Source: Bordetella flabilis
GTDB lineage: Bacteria; Pseudomonadota; Gammaproteobacteria; Burkholderiales; Burkholderiaceae_B
NCBI RefSeq assembly: GCF_001676725.1
Contig: NZ_CP016172.1
Coordinates: 2,046,001 to 2,110,000, forward strand
Direction of reading: 5' to 3'
DNA length: 64,000 nt
Shown here: piece after piece, positions 9,168 to 16,639 of the stretch
Layout of the letters: each line of letters begins with the position of its first letter
Position numbering within the stretch: the stretch's first letter is position 1
Made by a program: the position numbers and the translations under genes
The notes under the pieces: model-generated
Database searches by the model: none
Told to the model about the DNA's origin: nothing
The model's input: the letters and a program-made list of their open reading frames with translations, nothing else

Positions 9168-9211
9168 GCCTGACGGCCGCCTGACCCCTGCCTGACCACC
9201 GCCTGACCGCG
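9168..9211. repeat. Four 11-bp tandem repeats between alr and the dehydrogenase gene
   Basis: GCCTGAC occurs at 9168, 9179, 9190 and 9201, exactly 11 bp apart, each followed by a variable C/G-rich tetranucleotide. The array lies in the 170-bp gap between the alr stop and the short-chain dehydrogenase start. Spacing near one helical turn places all copies on one DNA face, as in a direct-repeat protein binding site, but slippage-generated filler is equally possible. Confidence 0.7.
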
Positions 9212-9300
9212 CTTACGAAAGACGAGACATCCGCTCCGGATGGTGGTCTACTTGGTGCTTTGCGGTAACCGGTACGTAGGTACGAAGGCAGGGTAGATCC

Positions 9301-10017
9301 ATGAAAGATAAATGCGTCCTTGTGACGGGCGCGACCAAGGGGATTGGTTGGGCGCTGACACGACGTCTGGCTGACATGGGTTGTCATGTGGTGGGCATTG
9401 CCCGCAACACCAGCGACGTCGATTTTCCCGGCTATCTCTACGCCTGTGACCTCTCGGATGCCGGCACGACGGAAGAAGTGCTGCGCGAGATCCGCGAGAA
9501 ATTTCCGGTCGACGCCGTGGTCAACAACGTCGGCCTGGTCCAGCCGCAGCCGCTGGGCGCCATCGAACTGGCCTCGCTCTTCAATGTGCTCGATCTGAAC
9601 GTCCGCGTGGCCGTGCAGGTTGCGCAGGCCTTTGTCGAATCGATGAAGGCCCGCCGTTCCGGGCGCATCGTCAATGTGGTCAGCCGCGCCATCCATGGCG
9701 GCTACGACCGCACCAGCTATTCCGCGGCGAAGAGTGCCCTGGTGGGCTGTACGCATACCTGGGCGCTGGAGCTGGCGGAGTTCGGCATCACAGTCAATGC
9801 GGTCTCGCCTGGCCCCATCGAGACGGAACTGTTCCGTGCCAGCCGTCCGGTGGGCAGCGATGCGGAGAAACGCATGCTCGCGTCCATTCCCATGAGGCGT
9901 ATCGGCAGTCCCGACGATGTGGCCGCGGCGATCACCTTCCTGCTGTCCGACGATGCCGGCTATATCACGGGCCAGGTGCTGGCGGTCGATGGCGGGGGCA
10001 GCGTCGCCGGCCGCTGA
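9301..10017 (+). CDS. Short-chain dehydrogenase/reductase (SDR)
   Basis: 238 aa classical SDR, cytosolic NAD(P)-dependent oxidoreductase. Cofactor motif TGATKGIG at 9-16, NNVG at 75-78 (the usual NNAG with Val for Ala), catalytic Ser128, Tyr140 and Lys144 (YSAAK) are all present, and the C-terminus has the FabG-like GQVLAVDGG segment. Preceded by AGGCAGGG ten bases before the ATG. The substrate is not predictable: no acyl-carrier or sugar genes are adjacent, and radA follows after 45 bp with its own start. Most similar in layout to 3-oxoacyl-ACP reductase-like proteins. Confidence 0.9.
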   Translation: MKDKCVLVTGATKGIGWALTRRLADMGCHVVGIARNTSDVDFPGYLYACDLSDAGTTEEVLREIREKFPVDAVVNNVGLVQPQPLGAIELASLFNVLDLNVRVAVQVAQAFVESMKARRSGRIVNVVSRAIHGGYDRTSYSAAKSALVGCTHTWALELAEFGITVNAVSPGPIETELFRASRPVGSDAEKRMLASIPMRRIGSPDDVAAAITFLLSDDAGYITGQVLAVDGGGSVAGR

Positions 10018-10062
10018 CACGGCCTGCCGCATCCATGGCCGCCTTGCCGGTACACTGCCGGC

Positions 10063-11433
10063 ATGGCCAAATCACGAACCGTCTATGTCTGCGCCGAATG
10101 TGGCGGCACCAGCCTGAAATGGCAGGGCAAATGCCCGCACTGCTCGGCCTGGAACACCCTTGAGGAAACCGTGGAAACCGCCGCCCCTGCGGCGGCGGCC
10201 GCGCATCGTTACGCGCCCCTGGTCGCGTCCAGTCCGGTGCGCAGCCTGGCCGACATCGAAGCGCGCGAAGTGCCGCGCCAGCCGACCGGGTTCGACGAGT
10301 TCGACCGCGTGCTGGGCGGCGGCCTGGTGGCCGGCGCGGTGGTGCTGATCGGCGGCGACCCCGGCATCGGCAAATCGACGCTGCTGCTGCAGGCATTGGC
10401 CTCGATGTCGGCGGCGTCCAACGTGCTGTATGTGACCGGCGAAGAATCCGCCGAGCAGGTGGCCCTGCGGGCGCGGCGCCTGGGGTTGTCCACCGGCAAT
10501 GTCAATCTGCTGGCCGAGATCCGCCTGGAAGCCATCCAGGCCGCGGTGTCGGAGCAGAAGCCGGCGGTCGCGGTGATCGATTCGATCCAGACCCTCTACA
10601 GCGGGGAATTGACGGCCGCGCCGGGCTCGGTGTCGCAGGTGCGTGAATGCGCCGCGCAATTGACCCGCCTGGCCAAGCAGACCGGCATCGCCATCGTCAT
10701 GATCGGCCACGTCACGAAGGATGGGGCGTTGGCGGGGCCGCGCGTGCTCGAACACATCGTGGACACGGTGCTGTATTTCGAAGGGGATACCCATTCCTCT
10801 TTCCGCCTGGTGCGCGCCTTCAAGAACCGCTTCGGCGCGGTCAATGAGCTGGGCGTTTTCGCCATGACCGATCGCGGTCTGCGCGGCGTACCGAATCCAT
10901 CGGCCTTGTTCCTGTCGCAGCATGACCGGCAGGTCGCCGGCTCCTGCGTGATGGCCACGCAGGAAGGGACGCGGCCGCTCTTGGTGGAGATCCAGGCATT
11001 GGTCGACGGCGCCCAGGGCGGCAATCCGCGGCGGCTGACTGTCGGCCTGGAAAGCAATCGCCTGGCCATGCTGCTGGCCGTGCTGCACCGGCACGCCGGC
11101 GTGGTGACTTCGGACCAGGATGTATTCGTCAATGCGGTCGGCGGCGTGCGCATTACCGAACCCGCTGCCGATCTGCCGGTGCTGCTTTCCATCATGTCTT
11201 CGCTGCGTGACCGGCCTTTGCCGCGCGGCCTGGTGGCCTTTGGCGAAGTCGGGCTGGCCGGCGAAATACGTCCGGCGCCGCGGGGCCAGGAACGCTTGCG
11301 CGAAGCGGCCAAGCTCGGCTTCAGCGTGGCGCTGATTCCCAAGGCGAACGCGCCGCGGCAGCCCGTGGAAGGCCTGGACGTGTGGGCGGTGGACCGCCTG
11401 GACGAAGCGCTCGACCGCCTGAAGCAGGAATGA
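10063..11433 (+). CDS. radA: DNA repair protein RadA
   Basis: 456 aa RecA-related, DnaB-type branch-migration ATPase acting in recombination intermediates. Domains in order: zinc finger Cys10-x2-Cys13...Cys24-x2-Cys27; RecA-like ATPase with Walker A GGDPGIGKST at 97-106; the RadA-specific KNRFG motif at 254-258; and a C-terminal Lon-protease-like domain (VNAVGGVRITEPAADLPV, then FGEVGLAGEIRP). Full length and intact. A TACACT hexamer ends six bases before the ATG and no clear Shine-Dalgarno sequence is visible, similar to the arrangement at 2555-2567. Confidence 0.97.
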   Translation: MAKSRTVYVCAECGGTSLKWQGKCPHCSAWNTLEETVETAAPAAAAAHRYAPLVASSPVRSLADIEAREVPRQPTGFDEFDRVLGGGLVAGAVVLIGGDPGIGKSTLLLQALASMSAASNVLYVTGEESAEQVALRARRLGLSTGNVNLLAEIRLEAIQAAVSEQKPAVAVIDSIQTLYSGELTAAPGSVSQVRECAAQLTRLAKQTGIAIVMIGHVTKDGALAGPRVLEHIVDTVLYFEGDTHSSFRLVRAFKNRFGAVNELGVFAMTDRGLRGVPNPSALFLSQHDRQVAGSCVMATQEGTRPLLVEIQALVDGAQGGNPRRLTVGLESNRLAMLLAVLHRHAGVVTSDQDVFVNAVGGVRITEPAADLPVLLSIMSSLRDRPLPRGLVAFGEVGLAGEIRPAPRGQERLREAAKLGFSVALIPKANAPRQPVEGLDVWAVDRLDEALDRLKQE

Positions 11434-11739
11434 CCGCGCGTCGCGGCATGTCGATGAATGCTGTTTGAATGAGCATTGAAAGATGAATGACGGCTGCGGC
11501 GATGCGCGTGTGCAGGCGCGCGCCGATGCGTCCGATGATATGTCGTTGGATGCATGCAGAAGCGCGGCGTAGCGCCCGCGTACAGCAAGGTGTCAGCGGC
11601 CCTGCGCGAACGGCGAATCTTTTTTCGTCGCGGATGAAACCTTCGCGACGGTGCCTGCTCCAAGGCAGTACGGGAAACACGGCGGGGTGCCGTGCCCGTG
11701 GAATAAGGCCCGGTGGCCTTACTTGATATGGAGTCCTAA
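11434..11739. other. 306-bp intergenic region without a recognisable gene
   Basis: Between radA and the small secreted-peptide gene. The first 60 bases are relatively AT-rich (ATGAATGCTGTTTGAATGAG region) and could carry a promoter, and GGAG seven bases before 11740 is the ribosome binding site of the next gene. I see no credible coding frame, tRNA or strong terminator. Confidence 0.5.
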
Positions 11740-11940
11740 ATGACCAACCGTTCCCGTATTGCTGCTTTTCTTTCCGTGTCGGCGCTTTGCCTGGGCCTGA
11801 CCGCGGCGCCGGCTGTTTTCGCGGCAGAGGGCAGCACCGCCACCAAGACGACGAAGGCGCACACGCACAAGAAGGCCAAAGGCTCGATGGCCAAGAAGTC
11901 GGCGACTCACGCCGCTACGCCGTCCACGCCCGCGAAGTAA
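11740..11940 (+). CDS. Small secreted lysine-rich peptide
   Basis: 66 aa. Residues 1-28 form a convincing Sec signal peptide: basic NRSR start, hydrophobic core FLSVSALCLGLTAAP and a VFA-A cleavage site. The mature part is about 38 aa, rich in Lys, Thr, Ala and Ser (HKKAKGSMAKKSATHAATP), with no cysteines, so it should be periplasmic and strongly basic. A GGAG ribosome binding site lies seven bases upstream and an intrinsic terminator follows 22 bp after the stop, making this a self-contained monocistronic unit. It resembles short acid-shock or basic periplasmic peptides in composition only; function unknown. Confidence 0.75.
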   Translation: MTNRSRIAAFLSVSALCLGLTAAPAVFAAEGSTATKTTKAHTHKKAKGSMAKKSATHAATPSTPAK

Positions 11941-11961
11941 AGCGCGCGGTCGTGCCGGTCG

Positions 11962-11995
11962 AGGCGAAGCTTCCGGGAGGGAGCTTCGCCTTTTT
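11962..11995 (+). terminator. Rho-independent terminator
   Basis: AGGCGAAGCT (11962-11971) pairs perfectly with AGCTTCGCCT (11982-11991) around a 10-base loop, and the 3' arm runs into TTTTT. It ends transcription of the small peptide gene and insulates the phosphopantetheinyl transferase gene downstream. Confidence 0.88.
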
Positions 11996-12080
11996 GCTGC
12001 GCGGCCGGCTGGGGTGCGGTATGGGTCCAGCTCCGTCGGGTGTAAGCTCGCCGTGCGCGCATCGCCGGCCGGCATGCGGA

Positions 12081-12125
12081 GCGCAAACCACCGAAGCGCA
12101 AACCACTGAAGCCCAATCAACTGAA
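12081..12125. repeat. Three 15-bp tandem repeats upstream of the PPTase start
   Basis: Three adjacent 15-bp units, GCGCAAACCACCGAA, GCGCAAACCACTGAA and GCCCAATCAACTGAA, run to 12125, with a partial fourth copy to 12134. They are in frame with the transferase and would encode AQTTE-AQTTE-AQSTE if translation began upstream, for example at the ATG at 12021, but they probably lie in the 5' untranslated region. Confidence 0.8.
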
Positions 12126-12140
12126 GTGCAAAGCGTCCTC

Positions 12141-12878
12141 ATGCTCCCTTGCGTGGCCATCACGCCGTTGAAGACCGTAGGCGTGCCCGACGATGTCGCG
12201 ATGTGGCGGCTCGACCTCGATCTGCGTGCGGACTTGCCGGAAGGCGTGATGCGATGGCTGGACGAAGCGGAGCGCGCCCGCCTGGGTCGCTATGTGCGCC
12301 ATGAGGACAAGCTGCGCTTCGCCATCACGCGCGCAACCCTCAAGCACCTGCTGGCACAGGCGGTCTCTTGCGCGGATCCGGCTCGCGTGTCGTTGACCTA
12401 CACGAACCGCGGGCGTCCCCAATGGGCCGCGTCGGAGCTGCGCTTCAATGTCTCTCATTCCGGCGCGCTCGCATGCCTTGCCTTATCGCCGATGCGCGAA
12501 GTCGGCATCGACGTCGAGTCCATGTCCGGCATCCATACCGATATCGAAGCGCTGGCACGCATCGTCCTTACCGATGCCGAGTGCGATGCATGGACGCGCC
12601 TGCCGGCTTCGCAACGCGCCGATGCCTTCTACCGCCACTGGGTGTGCAAGGAAGCGGCGCTGAAGGCCACCGGCCATGGCATCGCGGAGTTGCTGCGGCA
12701 TATCGCCGTGCGACCCGCCCAGGACCCTGCCGGGCTGCGTGTCGAATGCGACCTGCCTACGCGCGAGGGCGCGTCGCTGCAGCAATTGTCCCTGCGCATG
12801 CTGGCCTTGCCCGCCGGCTATGCCGGCGCGGTCGCATGGGCGCCACCCCATGCAGGGTCTGGCGCGCGGTCCGGGTGA
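12141..12878 (+). CDS. Sfp-type 4'-phosphopantetheinyl transferase
   Basis: 245 aa enzyme that attaches the CoA-derived phosphopantetheine arm to carrier-protein serines; it probably activates the seven carrier domains of the NRPSs in this island. Motifs in order: FNVSHSG at 102-108, GIDVE at 122-126 (Mg-binding Asp/Glu) and WVCKEAALKATG at 167-178. Length fits the Sfp class. The start is taken at the ATG at 12141; GTG at 12126 and ATG at 12021 are in frame upstream, and no strong ribosome binding site settles the choice. It lies 260 bp upstream of the mbtH gene, outside the Fur-box promoter, so it may be expressed separately. Confidence 0.93.
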   Translation: MLPCVAITPLKTVGVPDDVAMWRLDLDLRADLPEGVMRWLDEAERARLGRYVRHEDKLRFAITRATLKHLLAQAVSCADPARVSLTYTNRGRPQWAASELRFNVSHSGALACLALSPMREVGIDVESMSGIHTDIEALARIVLTDAECDAWTRLPASQRADAFYRHWVCKEAALKATGHGIAELLRHIAVRPAQDPAGLRVECDLPTREGASLQQLSLRMLALPAGYAGAVAWAPPHAGSGARSG

Positions 12879-13003
12879 CATGTCGCGCTTGCGTCACGCT
12901 GGCTGCAGACAATGCCGGGATGGGGACTACGGTGTCCCCACATAAGCCCATATAACGAGTCGCATCGATTTTCTTCCATTGCGAAGATGCTTGTCGATGC
13001 GCC

Positions 13004-13032
13004 TTGACATCACGAGTCGCTACCCGTAGATT
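13004..13032 (+). promoter_or_regulatory. Predicted sigma-70 promoter of the siderophore biosynthetic operon
   Basis: TTGACA at 13004-13009 and TAGATT at 13027-13032 are separated by 17 bp, a near-consensus arrangement, in the AT-richer gap before the MbtH gene. The predicted start near 13039 places the Fur box immediately downstream, a position suited to blocking transcription when iron is plentiful. Confidence 0.6.
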
Positions 13033-13048
13033 TCGCAATGACAGTGCA

Positions 13049-13067
13049 AATGATAACGATTCTAATA
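13049..13067 (+). promoter_or_regulatory. Putative Fur box of the siderophore operon
   Basis: The core TGATAACGATTCTAA matches TGATAATNATTATCA at 11 of 14 informative positions and is flanked by TGCAAA/ATATGCA, extending the dyad. It lies 72 bp before the mbtH start codon and just downstream of the predicted promoter. Iron-loaded Fur bound here would repress the whole mbtH-to-NRPS operon. Confidence 0.68.
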
Positions 13068-13138
13068 TGCACTCAATCGAATACAAACTCGCGTGACATA
13101 CAAGCCGCGCGAGTCCTGATCTACAGCGGAGGGACTGC

Positions 13139-13366
13139 ATGAGCTGGGATGATGAGCAGGTTCGATTCAAGGTCGTGATCAATCACGAAGAGCAATATTC
13201 CATTTGGCCGGCGTACAAGACCCGCGTTCCGGACGGCTGGCGTGAGGCCGGCATGGAAGGGAACAAGGCGGAGTGCCTGGCCTATATCGAGCAGCATTGG
13301 ACCGACATGCGGCCCTTGAGCCTGCGCAAGGCGATGGACGGCGAAGCGGCGACTGCGTCTTCGTAG
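13139..13366 (+). CDS. MbtH-like NRPS chaperone
   Basis: 75 aa MbtH-family protein, which binds and activates NRPS adenylation domains. The signature residues are all present: [30 protein letters not shown] and DMRPLSLR. A clear AGCGGAGGG ribosome binding site lies 5-13 bases before the ATG. It is the first gene of the biosynthetic operon downstream of the Fur box; its partners are presumably the six amino-acid adenylation domains encoded downstream. Confidence 0.97.
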   Translation: MSWDDEQVRFKVVINHEEQYSIWPAYKTRVPDGWREAGMEGNKAECLAYIEQHWTDMRPLSLRKAMDGEAATASS

Positions 13367-13393
13367 CCGCCCGCGCCCAGCCGGCCGTCTGCC

Positions 13394-14254
13394 GTGACAC
13401 GACCCGTCCTGAACCTGCTGTGCCTGCCCTACGCGGGCGGCAGCGCGTCCATGTACCGCTTTTGGCCCACCCATGTGCCGCCATGGTTGCGCGTGGTGGC
13501 GCTGGAGCTGCCCGGACGCGGCGCGCGTCAGCAGGAAGATGCCCTGGCGGATTGGCCGGCGCTGCTCGATGTTCTTGCCAAGGATGCGCGGCCATGGCTG
13601 GACCGGCCGTACGCGCTTTTCGGCCACAGCATGGGGGCCTTGATCGCCCTGGAGCTCGGCCATCTCTTGCGCGACCGCCATGGCGCGGCGCCGGCATGGC
13701 TGGGCGTTTCCGCCTGCACCGCGCCGTCCCGCCGCAAGCCGGAACACCAGTGGCTCTCGTGCTCGCGAAGCGAGTTGCTGGGCGAACTCCGCGCGCTGAA
13801 GGGTACGCCTGCGGAACTGCTCGATAACGCGGAATTCATGGCCATGATCGAGCCGACCTTGCGTGCGGATTTCCATCTGTGCGGGACGCACGTATCACCG
13901 CCACGGGAGCCCTTGCACTGCCCGGTGCTTGCGCTGTGCGGCCAGGACGACACGGATATCGCCGGCGACCCCGACAACCTGCGCGGCTGGCAGCGCGAGT
14001 CGGATGGGCGGTTGCGGACGCAACTGCTGGACGGCGGGCATTTTTTCATTCAGGTCCAGCGCGAGGCGGTGCTCGCGGAAGTCGTGCGCGAGCTGGCCGC
14101 CGTCGCGGAATCAATCACCTCGACCCCCCTCGTATCGAGGGCGATGCATGGGTACGGCGGTACCGCGCCGTTGGCACCCGACAGACAAACGGACAGCACA
14201 CGTTCTTCTGGCAACGACATGCACGCTCGCTCCGGCAACTCGACCTCCTGTTAG
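13394..14254 (+). CDS. Type II thioesterase (NRPS editing)
   Basis: 286 aa alpha/beta hydrolase of the GrsT/RifR type, which removes wrongly loaded or stalled groups from carrier-domain arms. The catalytic triad is recognisable: Ser79 in GHSMG, Asp185/186 in LCGQDDTDI and His216 in GGHFF. LPYAGGSASMYRFW and LELPGRG are family-typical. The start is GTG at 13394, 27 bp after mbtH. Family members end near residue 245; here a Ser/Thr/Gly-rich tail of about 44 residues follows (TSTPLVSRAMHG onward), resembling no domain and possibly non-functional read-through after a small 3' rearrangement. Confidence 0.93.
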   Translation: MTRPVLNLLCLPYAGGSASMYRFWPTHVPPWLRVVALELPGRGARQQEDALADWPALLDVLAKDARPWLDRPYALFGHSMGALIALELGHLLRDRHGAAPAWLGVSACTAPSRRKPEHQWLSCSRSELLGELRALKGTPAELLDNAEFMAMIEPTLRADFHLCGTHVSPPREPLHCPVLALCGQDDTDIAGDPDNLRGWQRESDGRLRTQLLDGGHFFIQVQREAVLAEVVRELAAVAESITSTPLVSRAMHGYGGTAPLAPDRQTDSTRSSGNDMHARSGNSTSC

Positions 14255-14332
14255 CCGCCCCGCGCACGCGCGGCCCGGCGCATGGCCACGGCATTTGCCG
14301 CGGCCCGGACCGACTTCGCCTGGAGACCGACC

Positions 14333-15775
14333 GTGACTTCGTCAATGCTGTCGCCGCTTTTCGACTTCGAACCGCACAAGGCGCGCCGGGAGGAAGCGCT
14401 CGCCCTGATCAGGCAGTTCGCCGCACACCCCGCCTTTCGCAGCGCGGTGGTCGAGGAACTGGAACTGGACGAGGATTTCTACCGCCGCCCCCTGCGTCCG
14501 GAGGACCTGGAGTTCCTGAAATTCCAGAAGCCCATCACCGCGGCCACCGTCAGCCGGCTGCCGTCGCTTACCTCGAACCGGCTCCTGCTATGCATCAACG
14601 AGCTGGATATCGCGCGCCTGCCACGCCCCGATGCGCAGGATATCGAGCGCTGCGAGGCCTTCTACGGCGACGATAGCCAGGTTACGGGCCGCCGCATCCA
14701 ACCCTTCCTTGAAAGCTATGCCTTCAGTTATCTCGGCGACCAGGTGCGCGATGCGGTGCCTGCCGCGCGCCAGCGTGAATGGCTGCGCGCGGTGTACGAG
14801 GCCGAGTCGGCGCAGTGGAGCGACATGCTGGCCATGCTCGAAGCGAACGACTACCTGCAGGAAGGCTTGCGCTTTATCTTCATCCAGAACTGGAGTCTCC
14901 TGCCGTCGCGCCAGGTGGCCGTGGCGCGCGCGGCGGTATCCGGGTACTTCGATGCGGTCGAGCCGGCGGACAGGCCCGGCCTGGCGCCTTCGGCCGGCGT
15001 CGAGCGCATGATGACGCAGGCCGCCGCGATGCTGGGCGTGGCCAGGCGTGCCCATTCCTACTGGCAGTTCTACCTGCCGACGAGTCTGGCGAAGACCAAC
15101 CTGCTGCACGCACTGGCCCGGCGTCCGCATCGTGCCTTCGCATTGCTGGGGACGGCCTATGCCGCCGAGGCGGAGTGGCTGGCCTTCATCGCGGCCCTGC
15201 GCACGGCGTGCCCGCACCTTGCGATGGATGTGGACGGCCAGCCGATCGCTGCGGACGGTATCGATGCGCTCGACGGGCGCTTCACACGCGCGCTGGACGC
15301 GATCGGCCGGGCGCATGGACGCATCGGCCTGGGCTGCGTCGCGCAGGGCTTGGCCGGCTATGCGTTGCTGGCCGACCGAGCGCGCTGGGACCGCGGGGAG
15401 CAACTGGGTTGGCTGTCGTCGATCCGACAGTATTGCGCCTGGGCCGGCGATATCGAAAAACGCATCCACGTCGAGTGCCCGAATATCGACCGGGAAACCT
15501 TCGTCGAGCCGCGCGAGATGTGTTCGACCACGCATGTGCACAACGACCATCGCCTGGTCGTGATCGAGGAGGGCGACATGGTGTTCTGGGGCAATCTGGG
15601 CATGCAGCTGGAGATGACCGTGGGCGATAAGGTGCTGATACCGGATGGTCGCCTGCACGGGTCGACCGTGGTGTCCGCGGAGTGCACCTATCACCAGCCC
15701 ATCATCCCGGAAGCCTGGATCGCCGAATTGCGCGCCCGCGCGCGGAACGGTGCGACCGCCTCCCTGGCGACCTAG
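14333..15775 (+). CDS. grbE: GrbE-like protein: helical domain plus C-terminal cupin (putative graminine biosynthesis)
   Basis: About 480 aa. The C-terminal part, about 395-465, is a cupin: THVHNDHRLVVIEEGD supplies the HxH and Glu metal ligands and GRLHGST the last His. The N-terminal 390 residues are mostly helical (YAFSYLGDQV, HSYWQFYLPTSLAKTN) and suggest the helical redox-enzyme type associated with DUF6202, though I cannot confirm metal ligands. In gramibactin-type loci a protein of this kind (GrbE) is encoded beside GrbD and, to my knowledge, both are required to form the diazeniumdiolate amino acid graminine. GTG at 14333 has GGAG seven bases upstream; ATG 14282 and ATG 14348 are alternatives. 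The next gene follows after 16 bp. Confidence 0.68.
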   Translation: MTSSMLSPLFDFEPHKARREEALALIRQFAAHPAFRSAVVEELELDEDFYRRPLRPEDLEFLKFQKPITAATVSRLPSLTSNRLLLCINELDIARLPRPDAQDIERCEAFYGDDSQVTGRRIQPFLESYAFSYLGDQVRDAVPAARQREWLRAVYEAESAQWSDMLAMLEANDYLQEGLRFIFIQNWSLLPSRQVAVARAAVSGYFDAVEPADRPGLAPSAGVERMMTQAAAMLGVARRAHSYWQFYLPTSLAKTNLLHALARRPHRAFALLGTAYAAEAEWLAFIAALRTACPHLAMDVDGQPIAADGIDALDGRFTRALDAIGRAHGRIGLGCVAQGLAGYALLADRARWDRGEQLGWLSSIRQYCAWAGDIEKRIHVECPNIDRETFVEPREMCSTTHVHNDHRLVVIEEGDMVFWGNLGMQLEMTVGDKVLIPDGRLHGSTVVSAECTYHQPIIPEAWIAELRARARNGATASLAT

Positions 15776-15791
15776 AGAAATGGAGAACGGT

Positions 15792-16637
15792 ATGCACCCC
15801 GAGTCGCTCGACGCAGCGGCGCGCGAGGACGCGCCGCGCAATGGATCCTGGCGCGAACGCATCATCCTGGGCGACGAATGCCCGCCGCGCGCCGTGCCCG
15901 AATGGCTTGCCGCGTCGTATGAAACCTTGCGCGGCAAGGTGATGGATCCCGCGTATCCCTGCTTCTTCGGAACGCAGGCGGAGAAGCGAGGCGAGATGTT
16001 CTATTCCTATGTGACGGGCCGCGATTGGTCGATGCTGCCCGCGACCATGCGGACCTTCGCCAGCCTGTCCGCGCTGCCGCAGTACCAGAAGAACAACATT
16101 GCCATCTTCTTCGAGCCGGACCGCGAGCCGCGCGGGCATGACGCGTATCGCGAGGACTTCTGGCGCATCCTGCAGGGCCTGCATGATGTCGATCCGGATC
16201 CGGCCGCGGACGGCCAGCCCGACCCCGATCACGCGGACTGGGAGTTCTCCTTCGCCGGCGTGCAGATGTTCGTGGTGTGCGCCTGCCCGTCCTTCCGGGT
16301 ACGCCGCAGCCGCAACCTCGGCCCCGGCATGGTGCTGCTGTTCCAGCCGCGCAGCGTATTCATCGACAAGGTCACCAATCGCGTGATCGGGGTGCAGGCC
16401 CGCACGGAGGTGCGCCGACGCCTGGAGCGCTGGGACGACATCGGCGCGCATCCCGACCTGGGTTTCTACGGCGACCCCGCCAATCGCGAATGGAAGCAGT
16501 ACTTCCTGCCGGACGACAACAGCGCGGCGTCGCGCTGCCCCTTCCTGAACCGCCGCCATGCGGCAAGCGGAAGCGCCGCAGCTGACGAGGCGGCATCGAT
16601 GCAGACGCCGGTACGACTCAAGGGCAAGGGCCTCTAG
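15792..16637 (+). CDS. grbD: YqcI/YcgG-family N-oxygenase, GrbD-like
   Basis: 281 aa. It carries the YqcI/YcgG family marks: YPCFFG near residue 55, the WEFSFAGVQMFVVCACPSF stretch with RRSRNLGPGM around 150-177, LLFQPR, and YGDPANREWKQYFLPDD near 225. Family members such as AglA are haem-dependent oxygenases that N-hydroxylate arginine; GrbD of gramibactin biosynthesis belongs here. The predicted role is N-oxygenation of arginine on the way to graminine. ATG 15792 has GGAG six bases upstream; ATG 15780 is an in-frame alternative. It lies between the GrbE-like gene and the first NRPS gene, only 2 bp before the latter, so it is clearly part of the biosynthetic operon. Confidence 0.82.
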   Translation: MHPESLDAAAREDAPRNGSWRERIILGDECPPRAVPEWLAASYETLRGKVMDPAYPCFFGTQAEKRGEMFYSYVTGRDWSMLPATMRTFASLSALPQYQKNNIAIFFEPDREPRGHDAYREDFWRILQGLHDVDPDPAADGQPDPDHADWEFSFAGVQMFVVCACPSFRVRRSRNLGPGMVLLFQPRSVFIDKVTNRVIGVQARTEVRRRLERWDDIGAHPDLGFYGDPANREWKQYFLPDDNSAASRCPFLNRRHAASGSAAADEAASMQTPVRLKGKGL

Positions 16638-16639
16638 AC

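Noticed and set aside
12021..12140. Longer PPTase starting at ATG 12021.
   Set aside because: It would add 40 residues containing the 15-bp repeats with no family match and starts only 26 bp after a terminator; kept only as an alternative.
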